A stretch of 64,000 nucleotides of DNA from Syntrophales bacterium. GTDB taxonomy: Bacteria > Desulfobacterota > Syntrophia > Syntrophales > UBA2210. Below, piece after piece: positions 44,733 to 54,034 of the stretch. The notes under the pieces are model-generated. The model had not been told where the DNA came from. It searched no databases and saw nothing but the letters and a program-made list of their open reading frames with translations. The stretch's first letter is position 1. Every line of letters starts with the position of its first letter. The position numbers were made by a program, and so were the translations under genes. Where the stretch lies: contig JALNXD010000001.1 in the NCBI GenBank assembly GCA_023230565.1, positions 62,001 to 126,000 of the forward strand, written 5' to 3'.

Positions 44733-45584
44733 ATGATTGCTGAGATACATCTATCCTTTCGCATAAAGTCTGACTTTCAAAAAAAAGTGTACGCTCATTA
44801 TAAAAGCAATGGTCGTGACCTTCCCTGGAGAAAAACAACAGATCCCTACAAAATACTAGTTTCGGAAATAATGCTGCAACAAACCCAGGTATCAAGAACC
44901 ATTGATACGTATAAGAATTTTATCCATCTTTTTCCAGATCCCGAAAGCCTCGCGAGTGCATCGTTTAATGATATTCTTCACGCCTGGCAGGGTATGGGAT
45001 ACAATCGCCGGGCACTTTCATTAATGAAAACGGCGCAGATAATTATGAAATTTCATAACGGAATGGTACCCGAAGATGAGAAAACTCTCTTGTCGCTTCC
45101 TGGAATCGGTATAGCTACGGCACGGGCAATTCAAGCATTCGCTTTTAATAAGCCGGTTATTTTGATCGAGACAAACATCAGGGCTGTCTTTATCTTTCAT
45201 TTTTTTCAGAACCACAATACTGTCCACGATTCAGAAATTCGTCCGTTCGTAGAACTTACTCTCGATACTGCAAACCCCCGTAAATGGTACAATGCCCTGA
45301 TGGATTACGGCTCCCATCTGAAAAAACTCCATGGCAATCCTGCACGGCTGAGCGCTCACCACCGGAGGCAAGTTCCTTTCGAGGGTTCGGTCCGCCAGGT
45401 GCGAGGCCTGATCCTGAAACATGTACTGGAAGAAAAGAAGGTATCAAGAAGTCATCTTTTGAAGGTATTATCCTGTGATCCGGATGTTGTGACTCGTATT
45501 CTCCGCATTCTGGAATCGGAAGGATTTATTGTCTCTTATGATAATTATATTTTTTTAGCTCAAACGGGAGGAAATTATATTTGA
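44733..45584 (+). CDS. MutY/Nth-like HhH-GPD DNA glycosylase without an Fe-S cluster
   Basis: 283-residue base-excision glycosylase most like adenine glycosylase MutY in its N-terminal half: LPWRKTTDPYKILVSEIMLQQTQV (with the catalytic Glu), WQGMGYNRRA, and the helix-hairpin-helix LLSLPGIGIATARAIQAFA. Two departures are visible. The usual catalytic Asp region (VDGNV) reads IETNI, and the four-Cys Fe-S loop after NPxxW is absent (it reads SAHHRRQV). The C-terminal 60 residues look like a winged-helix domain rather than the NUDIX-like domain of MutY. Related Fe-S-less proteins exist, but the specificity is unclear. Confidence 0.8.
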   Translation: MIAEIHLSFRIKSDFQKKVYAHYKSNGRDLPWRKTTDPYKILVSEIMLQQTQVSRTIDTYKNFIHLFPDPESLASASFNDILHAWQGMGYNRRALSLMKTAQIIMKFHNGMVPEDEKTLLSLPGIGIATARAIQAFAFNKPVILIETNIRAVFIFHFFQNHNTVHDSEIRPFVELTLDTANPRKWYNALMDYGSHLKKLHGNPARLSAHHRRQVPFEGSVRQVRGLILKHVLEEKKVSRSHLLKVLSCDPDVVTRILRILESEGFIVSYDNYIFLAQTGGNYI

Positions 45585-45652
45585 ACATATGGCGTGTATC
45601 GTGGCACTCTATCTTCTCAAATTAGGGGGAGCAATAAGGCAAGGAGGTTTTG

Positions 45653-46264
45653 ATGATTTCCAGAATTGATCATGTATCATTGGCAGTAAAAGACTACGAT
45701 AAGGCCTCTCGATTTTTTCAAACGGTTTTCGGTGCTATTCCCGGTGCCAATGAAGAAGATACTTCAATGAAATATTTTTGGCAACTTTTCTCGCTTGGAG
45801 ATCTTTCCCGGCTGGAATTATTGAAGATGACCGGAGAAGAAAGTTTTCTCAAAAATTTCCTTGAGAACAAAACCGAAGGGGGCGTTCACCATATCACTTT
45901 AGAAACGCCAAGCATTGAAAAAATACGTTTAACACTCGAAACGCACAATATCCCATATTTCGGATTCAGGGTACTGGGTGAGAGGTGGAAAGAACTTTTT
46001 ATCCATCCGAAGGATGCTTTCGGCGTGCTCATTCAGATAGCCGAATTCCATCCCGAAGACTGGCTCGCTCAATCAGTGAAATTTTCCGGGAACCGGCGCT
46101 TTGGCATCATTAAGAATGAGCAAGGGTACAGGCTTGATTTTGCTCATCCGGGCGGAGGGAAAATATCTTTAAATCTTTCAAGGGATGAGGTCCGGCATCT
46201 GATCAATGATCTAAAAAGTGTTATCGACGATAACATCTCCGAAAATGATGGAATGCCCGAATAG
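45653..46264 (+). CDS. VOC (glyoxalase/methylmalonyl-CoA epimerase-like) protein
   Basis: 203-residue vicinal-oxygen-chelate protein. The N-terminal 130 residues show the two betaalphabetabetabeta modules of methylmalonyl-CoA epimerase: RIDHVSLAVKDYDKASRFF, GGVHHITLET, and the metal-ligand end FGVLIQIAE. The tail is unlike standard epimerases (about 135 aa) and has no clear fold. ATG 45653 follows AAGGAGG by five bases. An epimerase would fit propionate metabolism in a syntrophic or sulfate-reducing bacterium, but no partner mutase is nearby. Confidence 0.75.
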   Translation: MISRIDHVSLAVKDYDKASRFFQTVFGAIPGANEEDTSMKYFWQLFSLGDLSRLELLKMTGEESFLKNFLENKTEGGVHHITLETPSIEKIRLTLETHNIPYFGFRVLGERWKELFIHPKDAFGVLIQIAEFHPEDWLAQSVKFSGNRRFGIIKNEQGYRLDFAHPGGGKISLNLSRDEVRHLINDLKSVIDDNISENDGMPE

Positions 46265-46292
46265 CCGATTTCAGCTTCAATAGTACTCTCAA

Positions 46293-46736
46293 TCAAGGGG
46301 AAAACTCATATATGTCCTGAAAACCGCTCACTACTAAATATGATGTAACTGTTATATCGAGAAGAACCTGAGAAGGATACCGGGCGAATGCTTCCAGCGC
46401 CGGATGTTTTGCTTGATATATTTCAAGAAGATTCTCTTTTGCTTCTTTGTCTTCAGCTTTTGCGGTTCCCAGGGCAGTTACAGCAATAGCCTCGGTTATG
46501 TCCGCTTCTTCATTCGACCTGTTATCAACAAGCAGTGCAACATTAGGATTTTTCAAAAGATTTTCGAATTTCCGCGTTGACTGGTCTGTGACAAGAATTA
46601 TATGTTTCAGGTCTTCCGTTACGGCAAACGTCATCAGACTTGTATAAGGCGATGTGCCGCCCTGTGTTGCGAGAACAGCGAATCTTTGATAGTCGAAAAG
46701 CTTTTTTACACGAACCCTCATATCACCTGATTCCAT
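46293..46736 (-). CDS. Pyridoxamine 5'-phosphate oxidase-fold protein
   Basis: 147-residue split-barrel flavoprotein-like protein with FAVLATQGGTSPYTSLMTFAV, TRKFENLLKNPNVALLVDN and a C-terminal VTSYLVVSGFQDI. ATG 46736 follows GGGGAGGAA by seven bases; the longer frame is unlikely. It converges with the VOC gene and lies downstream of a ferritin-like gene, so a role in redox or oxygen defence is possible but unproved. Confidence 0.78.
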   Translation of the reverse strand: MESGDMRVRVKKLFDYQRFAVLATQGGTSPYTSLMTFAVTEDLKHIILVTDQSTRKFENLLKNPNVALLVDNRSNEEADITEAIAVTALGTAKAEDKEAKENLLEIYQAKHPALEAFARYPSQVLLDITVTSYLVVSGFQDIYEFSP

Positions 46737-46848
46737 CGATATTCCTCCCCTCTTTCTCCCTGTGCTCACCTCATGAGCCGGAGATTACCATCTATTCAGG
46801 CTCCCGGCCCGATGAACCCTTTGATTGAAAAACTGAACACTATCTTCC

Positions 46849-47307
46849 TTACATCCACTGGGCAAAATGTTTTTCGTACTGCTCTTCGAGTATATTTTTA
46901 TGAGTAAGCTCCTCCTGTGCGAGGCGATCAAACAATGACTCCATCTGAGTCCCTCTGTAGTTATCAAGAAGCCCCTTATAGAGATCATAGGATGAACTCT
47001 CCATTTTCAATGCATATTGCATAACATCCTGAGGATCGCTCATCGAATTTATTGAACCGGCAGACATAAAGTCACTAAAGCCAATTTCATCTGTTGCCTT
47101 TTTCTCTCCGATAGCACTGATATCCCCTTTGTTCATCGCGTTTTCAATTAATTGCCTGTGTTGTAGCTCTTGATTGGCAAGTTCCTGAAGAAGCTTCTTT
47201 GCCGCCATATCTTTCACAATATCTTGAAAATGTATGTACAATAAATTTGCACTTTTTTCCTTTTCAATAGCAAAACGTAATGCATCTTCCAAAGATTCGA
47301 ATTTCAT
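46849..47307 (-). CDS. Ferritin-like di-iron protein (rubrerythrin-type domain)
   Basis: 152-residue four-helix-bundle protein with a di-iron site made by EKEKSANLLYIHFQD, ELANQELQHRQLIE and EELTHKNILEEQYEKH (two ExxH motifs). It lacks the C-terminal rubredoxin of true rubrerythrins. AAGGAGGGA precedes ATG 47307. Proteins of this type in anaerobes are linked to peroxide or oxygen handling. Confidence 0.85.
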   Translation of the reverse strand: MKFESLEDALRFAIEKEKSANLLYIHFQDIVKDMAAKKLLQELANQELQHRQLIENAMNKGDISAIGEKKATDEIGFSDFMSAGSINSMSDPQDVMQYALKMESSSYDLYKGLLDNYRGTQMESLFDRLAQEELTHKNILEEQYEKHFAQWM

Positions 47308-47430
47308 GGCTCCCTCCTTGTAAAATTTTAAAATAGCAGACATGATTGTTCGCGTAAAAAACTTTTTATGCCGGTCACGCTGAACTGGAAAAAGTGAAAA
47401 TGCATATTGAGCAGTTATTGTCATTCGGTG

Positions 47431-47450
47431 GCATGAGATTTTGACCGCGA
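47431..47450. repeat. Copy of a GCATGAG..TTGACCG repeat segment
   Basis: GCATGAGATTTTGACCGCGA matches the segments GCATGAGCTCTTGACCGTGA (62152-62171) and, on the opposite strand, GCATGAGATTTGACCGGG (about 62301-62318). All are intergenic. The 277-bp gap 47308-47584 in which this lies shows no gene. Confidence 0.4.
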
Positions 47451-47584
47451 CTCAGCATAAAAAGTTAAAGCAGCCCGCAGTGTCGGGATTGAAGCGCAAT
47501 GCAGCGTGCATACAGCTGCCAGACATACACCTATGATACTTGATGAAGGTGAAATTAGCAATAAAATCGAATGGAGCCGTGATG

Positions 47585-48241
47585 CTACCTGCTCACCGCC
47601 ACTCCGATCCGGTCACAATAATAATATACCGGACAGGTGCTGCAAAAAGGCGAGAGCGGTCTACAAATTGATTTCCCGAAAGCAATAATGAGAGAATTAA
47701 ATTCAATCCAGTATTTACTGGGAAGTTTTTCTCTTAAGACAAACTCTGTTTTTTCTGGAGAACCCGTTTTTACATACCCTAATCTGTTAGATACCCTGTG
47801 CACGTGCGTGTCAACACAGATAGCCGGAATATCGTACCCCAATGATACAACGAGATTAGCCGTTTTTCTCCCTACTCCTTTTATTGTGAGAAGTTCCTCT
47901 ATGGAATCAGGAACTTTTCCCTCAAAACGCCTTATAAGCTCCCTTGACACGTGCAGAATTGTTGCAGCTTTATTCCGGTAGAAGCCCACCGGATAGATGG
48001 CCTCTCTAATTTGAATATCCGACAATTCAGCCATTTCAAAGGGATTCGAAGCAAGACTAAAAAGTCTTCTATCCGCTGCTTTAGTGACTTCGTCTTTCGT
48101 TCGCAGACTGAGTAATGTCGAGATGAGAATTCGAAAAGGATCATGGCGCTTTTCGGAAAGTTCTGCAATCACAGGAACCTCTTCCCTTTCGACGGCTTTT
48201 TTGATGGTGGAAATGATCTTATCAATGTCACTTTCAAGCAT
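47585..48241 (-). CDS. nth: Endonuclease III
   Basis: Bifunctional DNA glycosylase/AP lyase for oxidised pyrimidines. The 218-residue protein has the helix-hairpin-helix LLTIKGVGRKTANLVVSLGY with the catalytic Lys, the VDTHVHRVSNRLG motif with the catalytic Asp, and the C-terminal [4Fe-4S] loop CRPLSPFCSTCPVYYYC (C-x6-C-x2-C-x5-C). All key residues are present, in contrast to the Fe-S-less relative at 44.7 kb. Confidence 0.96.
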   Translation of the reverse strand: MLESDIDKIISTIKKAVEREEVPVIAELSEKRHDPFRILISTLLSLRTKDEVTKAADRRLFSLASNPFEMAELSDIQIREAIYPVGFYRNKAATILHVSRELIRRFEGKVPDSIEELLTIKGVGRKTANLVVSLGYDIPAICVDTHVHRVSNRLGYVKTGSPEKTEFVLREKLPSKYWIEFNSLIIAFGKSICRPLSPFCSTCPVYYYCDRIGVAVSR

Positions 48242-48456
48242 TTAGAATCAGAATTCTTTAAAGCGTCGGCCCGGATATGTAAAATAAAAAAAGCTTTGAT
48301 GAAACGGTACTACTCATCCCGATCCCATCAAAGCGGATAAAACAGCCCTCCAAAATCGGGTTCTCCCTCGTACAGATTATGAGGCGGGCATTGCCCATCA
48401 GGCACGCACCCACCATTCGTCACAGGGAGCTCTGGACACATTGCGTATTGCTCCTT

Positions 48457-49293
48457 TTAATCGTACCCTTCGTCATTGGCAAGAATATCAAGGTGCAACG
48501 TAGCGATATCTTCAACATCCAAATTGGGGTGTATCTTATATTCCCTGAAATCGACCGTTTTAATGTACCGGTTGCATACATTGCACACATCCACCCGGTA
48601 TTTTTCTTCATCCTCCACGGTAAAATACGCAAGGCTCTGCTGATCTTCATTGGAACAGAAGGGACACTTCAGCCTTGGGAACCGCCATTCAAAACCGCAC
48701 TGACTGCAGAAAAGAAACTTCTGTCCCACTTCGTCTCTCAATTCCGCTATTTTCGGTTCTCTACCGCATATAGGGCAATACCCTTCAGACCAATTTGATT
48801 TTTCTATAAGGTCACCGTATTTTTCGGAAAGGATTTCCAGAGAGGGTCGCAGGCTTTCCTCCACGAGGAATCCCAATAAATCGAAAAAAGTGTCTTCTTC
48901 TTCCTCGTCGAATGTTTCCTCTTCAGGCTCGGCATTGAAGGAATCCCTTACCATTTGCAAAAAATCGATTTTTCCTTCTTCCAGATCATGTGTTATTTCT
49001 TTTGCCTCTCCGAGATCTTTCTCATCAGCCAGTTCAAGCAGAGCAGTAAAATATTTTTCCGCCTCTTTAAGGTTGATATCTCCATTGAAAAAATCTACCA
49101 GTGGCATACCGCCTCTAATCTTTTTGTTGATCAAGGTTTCTTCCACTGTATAAATATCATGCTCTGTTTTCCGTCTGAATTCTTCGCGAAGTATGAGAAT
49201 CTCGCCAAGTATGTCAAGCAATTCCTCATAATGGGGATTCACATTTTTGTACTGCTCAATTGTTTGAAGCGTTTCGTTCAGCTTTGCTATCAC
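48457..49293 (-). CDS. fdhE: Formate dehydrogenase accessory protein FdhE
   Basis: Maturation factor for periplasmic formate dehydrogenases, thought to bind the apo-enzyme and assist its redox maturation. The C-terminal half has four CxxC motifs (CPIC, CSQC, CPFC, CNVC), the rubredoxin-like zinc or iron sites of FdhE. An acidic stretch (EPEEETFDEEEEDTF) separates it from the helical N-terminal half. The GTG at 49293 was chosen since AAGGGGGT lies just upstream and the frame before it has no family resemblance. It follows fdnGHI on the same strand, behind a strong terminator, so it may have its own promoter or rely on read-through. Confidence 0.92.
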   Translation of the reverse strand: MIAKLNETLQTIEQYKNVNPHYEELLDILGEILILREEFRRKTEHDIYTVEETLINKKIRGGMPLVDFFNGDINLKEAEKYFTALLELADEKDLGEAKEITHDLEEGKIDFLQMVRDSFNAEPEEETFDEEEEDTFFDLLGFLVEESLRPSLEILSEKYGDLIEKSNWSEGYCPICGREPKIAELRDEVGQKFLFCSQCGFEWRFPRLKCPFCSNEDQQSLAYFTVEDEEKYRVDVCNVCNRYIKTVDFREYKIHPNLDVEDIATLHLDILANDEGYD

Positions 49294-49439
49294 TGATCTA
49301 CCCCCTTCATTTTCGTATTCATACCGAGTGCCTCTATATATTCTTTTTTGTCGCAGTTCAAGAAAATCTTTTTGGGATTCACATCTATCAATAATAACGG
49401 GCGGTTTTACAAAGGTCAACCTCCAGCTTCCATAAAAAA

Positions 49440-49468
49440 GACCTGCCCGCGCACGGGCAGGTCTTTTT
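49440..49468 (-). terminator. Rho-independent terminator of the fdnGHI operon
   Basis: GACCTGCCCG (49440-49449) and CGGGCAGGTC (49454-49463) form a perfect 10-bp stem with a CGCA loop. T5 follows on the plus strand and A6 precedes it, so on the minus strand the stem is followed by a U-tract. It lies 17 bp beyond the fdnI stop. Confidence 0.9.
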
Positions 49469-49485
49469 GCGCTCTCAGTTAAAAA

Positions 49486-50154
49486 TTAATGCTGGACATG
49501 TATGGTATTTTGCCCATATATTTCCAGTTTCCCGGATTTTTCCATTTCTTCAAGCCAGAGGGGGCATTGTTTTTCCGCCCATGACCGGGTCACATAACCT
49601 GTAAACATCGCCTGTGCCGATCCGGGAACACCTATTGTACCCAGATAAAGATGCACAAAAAAGAATGCGAAAATCACCAGAAAACCAAGCGCGTGAAGGG
49701 GATACATCCACCTGACGAATTCCCTGGGCAGATCCAGGGGGAACCACATGATTAATCCGGTAATTACCATTATTGTGCCGAAAAACGCCACAGCCCAGAA
49801 AAAAGCTTTCTGACCAGGGTTGTATTTCCCTGTTTTTGGTACTTCATCGACATGCCATAAATATCCGCCGGCCACCTTTATCCACTCTAAATCATCAGGA
49901 AATTTAAATTTCCCCGCCTCCCGCCACCAGACCAAGATAGCGAAAAAGAGCGCCGGAATGAAGAAAAGCCCGACAAAATTATGTACCAGCTTCAAATTGG
50001 TCATCCCGCCGAAGGGTATCCCGATGAAATTGAATGATCGAAACATCATCCCCAATCCCGTGATTATCAGTACAAGACATGAGATGGCCAAACACCAGTG
50101 AACAATTCTCTCGAAGGAGTCGCTTACCTTTATCATTCCTTTTTGAGGAATCAT
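49486..50154 (-). CDS. fdnI: Formate dehydrogenase gamma subunit, cytochrome b556
   Basis: Quinone-reducing membrane subunit of a periplasmic formate dehydrogenase. The 222-residue protein has four membrane helices and haem-ligand histidines in FERIVHWCLAISC, LKLVHNFVGLFF, LYPLH and FFFVHLYLG, as in FdnI. ATG 50154 follows GGAGGGGG and lies two bases after the fdnH stop; the longer frame would overlap fdnH. Electrons from formate would go from here to menaquinone. Confidence 0.92.
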   Translation of the reverse strand: MIPQKGMIKVSDSFERIVHWCLAISCLVLIITGLGMMFRSFNFIGIPFGGMTNLKLVHNFVGLFFIPALFFAILVWWREAGKFKFPDDLEWIKVAGGYLWHVDEVPKTGKYNPGQKAFFWAVAFFGTIMVITGLIMWFPLDLPREFVRWMYPLHALGFLVIFAFFFVHLYLGTIGVPGSAQAMFTGYVTRSWAEKQCPLWLEEMEKSGKLEIYGQNTIHVQH

Positions 50155-50155
50155 T

Positions 50156-50950
50156 TTATTCACCCCCTCCCTTGCCGGCATCTCCATTGCCGCTCGTATC
50201 TTTTGGTCCATGAATTATGTAATGCAAGAATGATCCTGCCAAAACACCTCCTGCCGCAATTAGACTGAGAGGTTTGAGCCAGTCTTTCCATGCGATCACA
50301 CTTACAGGTACTCGCGGATTTTCCGGAAGCTTTTCATACACCGGTACTTTATCGGGAAGAACAAACATCAGGTGTGTACCGCCCACGAATTGATCTCCAT
50401 ATACCGATGCGTCCCCGCCCAATTCTTCAGCGCGGGCGTGGGCATATTCAACAATTTCTTTTTTATCACCGAATATAAGGGCATCGGTGGGACAGGCTTT
50501 GACACAAGCCGGCTCCAGAGTCGCATCGATCCGAGAGAAACACATGTCGCATTTTGCAATTTTGTTTACCTCCGCATTATACCGCGGAACGTCAAAAGGA
50601 CATGCAATGACACATTCTTTGCAACCAATGCATTTACTTACGTCAAGTGAAACTGTTCCGTACTTTGTATGAAACAATGCTCCTGTAGGGCAGACTTTGA
50701 CGCAAGCGGCATCAGTACAGTGCATACAGGCATCTTTTCTGAAGATCCATTTGACTCCTCCATTTCCATCAGAAATTTCCTGAAATCTCATAAGAAGCCA
50801 GGTGTTATATTGGAGGTCCGGCGGATTCTGATAGGTTCCCCAGTTCACCGTCTGGCTGGCCGGAAGCTGATTCCACTGTTTACAAGCCAGCTGACAGGAT
50901 CTGCATCCTATACATTTGGAAAGATCGAAAAGTTTTACTTTCTCAGACAT
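50156..50950 (-). CDS. fdnH: Formate dehydrogenase beta subunit, four [4Fe-4S] ferredoxin
   Basis: Electron-transfer subunit (264 aa). Four cysteine clusters are visible: CIGCRSCQLACKQWN, CMHCTDAACVKVCP, CIGCKECVIACPFDVPR and CDMCFSRI with a later ACVKACP, enough for four [4Fe-4S] centres. A single C-terminal helix (LIAAGGVLAGSFLHYIIHG) anchors it in the membrane, as in E. coli FdnH. It is three bases downstream of fdnG and two upstream of fdnI. It has no Tat signal and would be exported with FdnG. Confidence 0.94.
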   Translation of the reverse strand: MSEKVKLFDLSKCIGCRSCQLACKQWNQLPASQTVNWGTYQNPPDLQYNTWLLMRFQEISDGNGGVKWIFRKDACMHCTDAACVKVCPTGALFHTKYGTVSLDVSKCIGCKECVIACPFDVPRYNAEVNKIAKCDMCFSRIDATLEPACVKACPTDALIFGDKKEIVEYAHARAEELGGDASVYGDQFVGGTHLMFVLPDKVPVYEKLPENPRVPVSVIAWKDWLKPLSLIAAGGVLAGSFLHYIIHGPKDTSGNGDAGKGGGE

Positions 50951-50953
50951 TAT

Positions 50954-53900
50954 TTAGACCCCCTTCCTTTCGACATTGACCATGAAGGCTTTGCTTTCGG
51001 GAATCATGGTATTGGGATCTCCGATAAAAGGTGTCAATAGATTTGCCGCATCACCGAACGTATATACTTCGGGAACCTTATTGCCGTGAACAAATTTTCT
51101 CATTGCTGTCGTTACCCACCCGTAATGCCAGGGTATACCGACTTGATGTATTATCTGTCCTGCTACGTTAAAGGGTTTGAACCGGTCAGTCACAATAGCG
51201 GTGCATTCCACTTCTCCTCTCACTGACCGTACGACTACAAGTTCGCCGCTGTTGATACCTTTCAATCTGGCAAGTTCAATGCTCATTTCAACAAACATTC
51301 CGGGCTGCATTTCTGCAAGCCATGGAGTCCATCTTGTCATAACGCCTGTCTGCCAGTGCTCGCTTACACGATATGTAGAACATACAAAGGGAAACCGGGG
51401 ATCGCATGTCGCTCTTTTGTCAAGATCGGTTCCGTCGATATCGAATCTCCTCGCAGTCGGGTTGATAAACTGAGGGGACATCAAATTCTTTTCTATAGGA
51501 CACTCCAGCGGCTCATAATGCTCCGGAAACGGGCCATCCTTCAGGCCCGGGCCGTAAATGCTTCCTACTCCATGGGGCTTCATTATAAAAGGCGGCCTCC
51601 CGGAACCAGGAACCCCTGCTCCATCCGGTACATCACCTGTCCATTTGTTGCCGTTCCATACAATAACAGGATGTTCCTTATCCCAGGGTACGCCTGTTTC
51701 CGGATCCACTGATGCGCCGTTATAGATTATGCGGCGATTGACAGGCCAGCACCAGGCCCACTCCGAATAAAGGCCGATCCCCGATGTATCCTTCTTGCCT
51801 CTGCGAGCCGCCATATTGCCTTTCTCCGTATAGGAATTGCAATAAAGCCAATTGCCAGATGAAGTGGAACCGTCATCCTGAAGAAATGCAAAACTTGGAA
51901 CAAGAGTACCTTTTTTGTACAGTGTACCGTTAATTTCCTTATCTTCCAAAAAATACCCGTTGATCTCTTTGGCAATATAATGCGTGTCAAGATGGCGTAT
52001 TGTCCCTCGAATATCCGCAGGTCCGTAATTCCAGGTCATCTTTGTAAAGGCCTCCGCCAGCGGACCGCCCTCTTCTTCATAAAGTTCCTTTAATTTATAG
52101 TAAAGTTCAGAAATAATATCGCCATCGGGCTTGGCATCTCCGGGGGGATCAACCGCTTTGTAGCGCCATTGCATCCAGCGGCCGCTGTTTGTTATGCTCC
52201 CCTCCTTCTCTATAGAAGCGGCACAGGGGAGACTGAATACTTCCGTTTTTATCTTTGTGGGATCCATACCCGGTCCCTGCCAGAAATTCCCGGTTTCCGT
52301 GTCGAAGATATTCACATTGACCAGCCAATCAAGCTTCGTCAGCGCCTGCCTTGTTTTATTGGAGCTGGCGCCGCTGCATGCCGGGTTCTGCCCCCATGAA
52401 AAGAATCCGGTGAATTTACCTCTGTACATTTCGTCAAAGATATCCAGCCAGGTATATGTTTTACCGTCATCAAGCTTGGGCAGATATCGGTAGGCCTCTT
52501 CCAATGTTGCATTCGTACCGTAGTGCGCTCTTAGCAGACTCGCAATATATTTTGGATAATTCTTCCACCAATTCAGACTATTGGGCTCCATCGTCTGAGG
52601 AGGCACTTTTGTGATATATTCTTCAAAAGTAGACAGTGAAGCCGTCGGTGTTTTCAGATAGCCCGGCAGAATGTGGAAAAGCAGACAATGGTCGGTAGAA
52701 CCCTGCACATTTGATTCGCCGCGCAGCGCATTTACTCCGCCACCCGTAATTCCCATATTTCCGAGCAAAAGCTGAATAATCGACATTGTGCGGATGTTTT
52801 GAACACCAACAGTATGCTGGGTCCATCCCATTGCGTACATTATGGTTCCCGCTTTGCCGACTTGCCCTGTTTTGCAATAAGCCTTGTAAACTTCCAGCAG
52901 TTTATCCTTGGGGGTACCTGTTACCTGTGACACGATATCGAGGTTATACCTGGAATAATGCTTTTTCAGTAACTGAAAAACGCAATGAGGATCTTTAAGG
53001 GACATATCTTTTTTTACGACACCATTTTGATCCAGCTGGAATCCCCAGGTTGCTTTATCATAACTTCCGTTTTCAAGTCCCGAAAAGACACCCTCGTTTT
53101 CCCCGGGCATTTTAAAATCAGGATTTACGAGGAAAGGGGCGTTCGTATAATATTTGACATATTTTTCCTGAATCAGATTGTTATCAAGTATATACTTGAT
53201 CATACCCCCGAGAAAAGCGATATCGGTTCCTGATCTCAGTGGTGCATAAATATGCGCCTTTGAAGAAGTCTGCGTAAATCTCGGATCCACATTTATCAAA
53301 GTAGCACCTTTTTCTATAGCCCTGGTTACGTACTTAAATGAAATGGGATGGTTCGAAGCCGCATTACTCCCCATTATCAAAATGCAGTCACTTAATCCTA
53401 TATCAATCCAGTGATTGGTCATCGCGCCGCGTCCGAACGACTCTGCCAGAGCCGCAACAGTTGCGGAGTGTCAGATACGGGCCTGATGTTCAATATAGAC
53501 CAGGCCCAACCCCCGCAAGAATTTTTGGTACAGGAAACATTCTTCATTATCCATGGCAGCGCTGCCCACAGAAGCTATTCCATTGGTCCTGTTCACCGTC
53601 TGCCCTTTTTCATTTCTGAAAGTAAAACTTTCATCCCGACTATTTTTAATATTTTTGGCTATTTTATCGACAGCCCATTCCCATGTCACTTCTTTCCAGT
53701 CAGTCTCATAAGGCGCTCTGTACAGCACTTTATCCATGCGATTTTTATTGACGGAAAGTTGATAAATCGAGCCTCCCTTGCTGCATAAGGTCCCTCTGTT
53801 GATCGGGTGATCAGGATCACCTTCGGTGTTGATCACCTTCCCGTCTCTGGCGGATACTATGATACCGCACCCGACAGCACAATATGGACAGATCGTAGTG

Positions 53901-54034
53901 GTTTCTTTCGCATACCTAATCTTCAACGGCTCCGCATAGGCGGACACCGGCCTTAAATTGATGCCGATACCACTTGCCATTAATGCAGCACCCGAGATCT
54001 TCAAGAAACCCCGCCTGCTTACATCCATACTCAA
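50954..54034 (-). CDS. fdnG: Formate dehydrogenase alpha subunit, selenocysteine-containing, Tat-exported
   Basis: Catalytic molybdo- or tungsto-bis-MGD subunit oxidising formate to CO2 in the periplasm. The frame runs through one in-frame TGA at 53471-53473, codon 188, within the family motif HQARI-U-HSATVAALAESFGRG, where relatives have Sec or Cys. The upstream part has a Tat signal (SRRGFLKISGAALMASG) and the first Fe-S motif CPYCAVGCGI; the downstream part has the rest of the MGD domains and the C-terminal molydopterin-binding domain (RVSEHWQTGVMTRW). A SECIS-like hairpin follows the TGA. The total is 1,026 residues, about the E. coli FdnG length. AAAGGAG lies nine bases before the ATG. 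A tool that ends genes at TGA would split it in two. Confidence 0.95.
53440..53473 (-). promoter_or_regulatory. Bacterial SECIS element with the selenocysteine TGA of fdnG
   Basis: TGA (53473-53471) is followed by CACTCCGCA, then ACTGTTGC, loop GGCTCTG (53453-53447) and GCAGAGT. The upper stem pairs TTGC with GCAG and ACT with AGT around a bulged G. The loop begins 17 bases after the TGA; in E. coli fdhF a GGTCT loop lies 18 bases after. This matches the SelB-binding layout. Confidence 0.8.
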
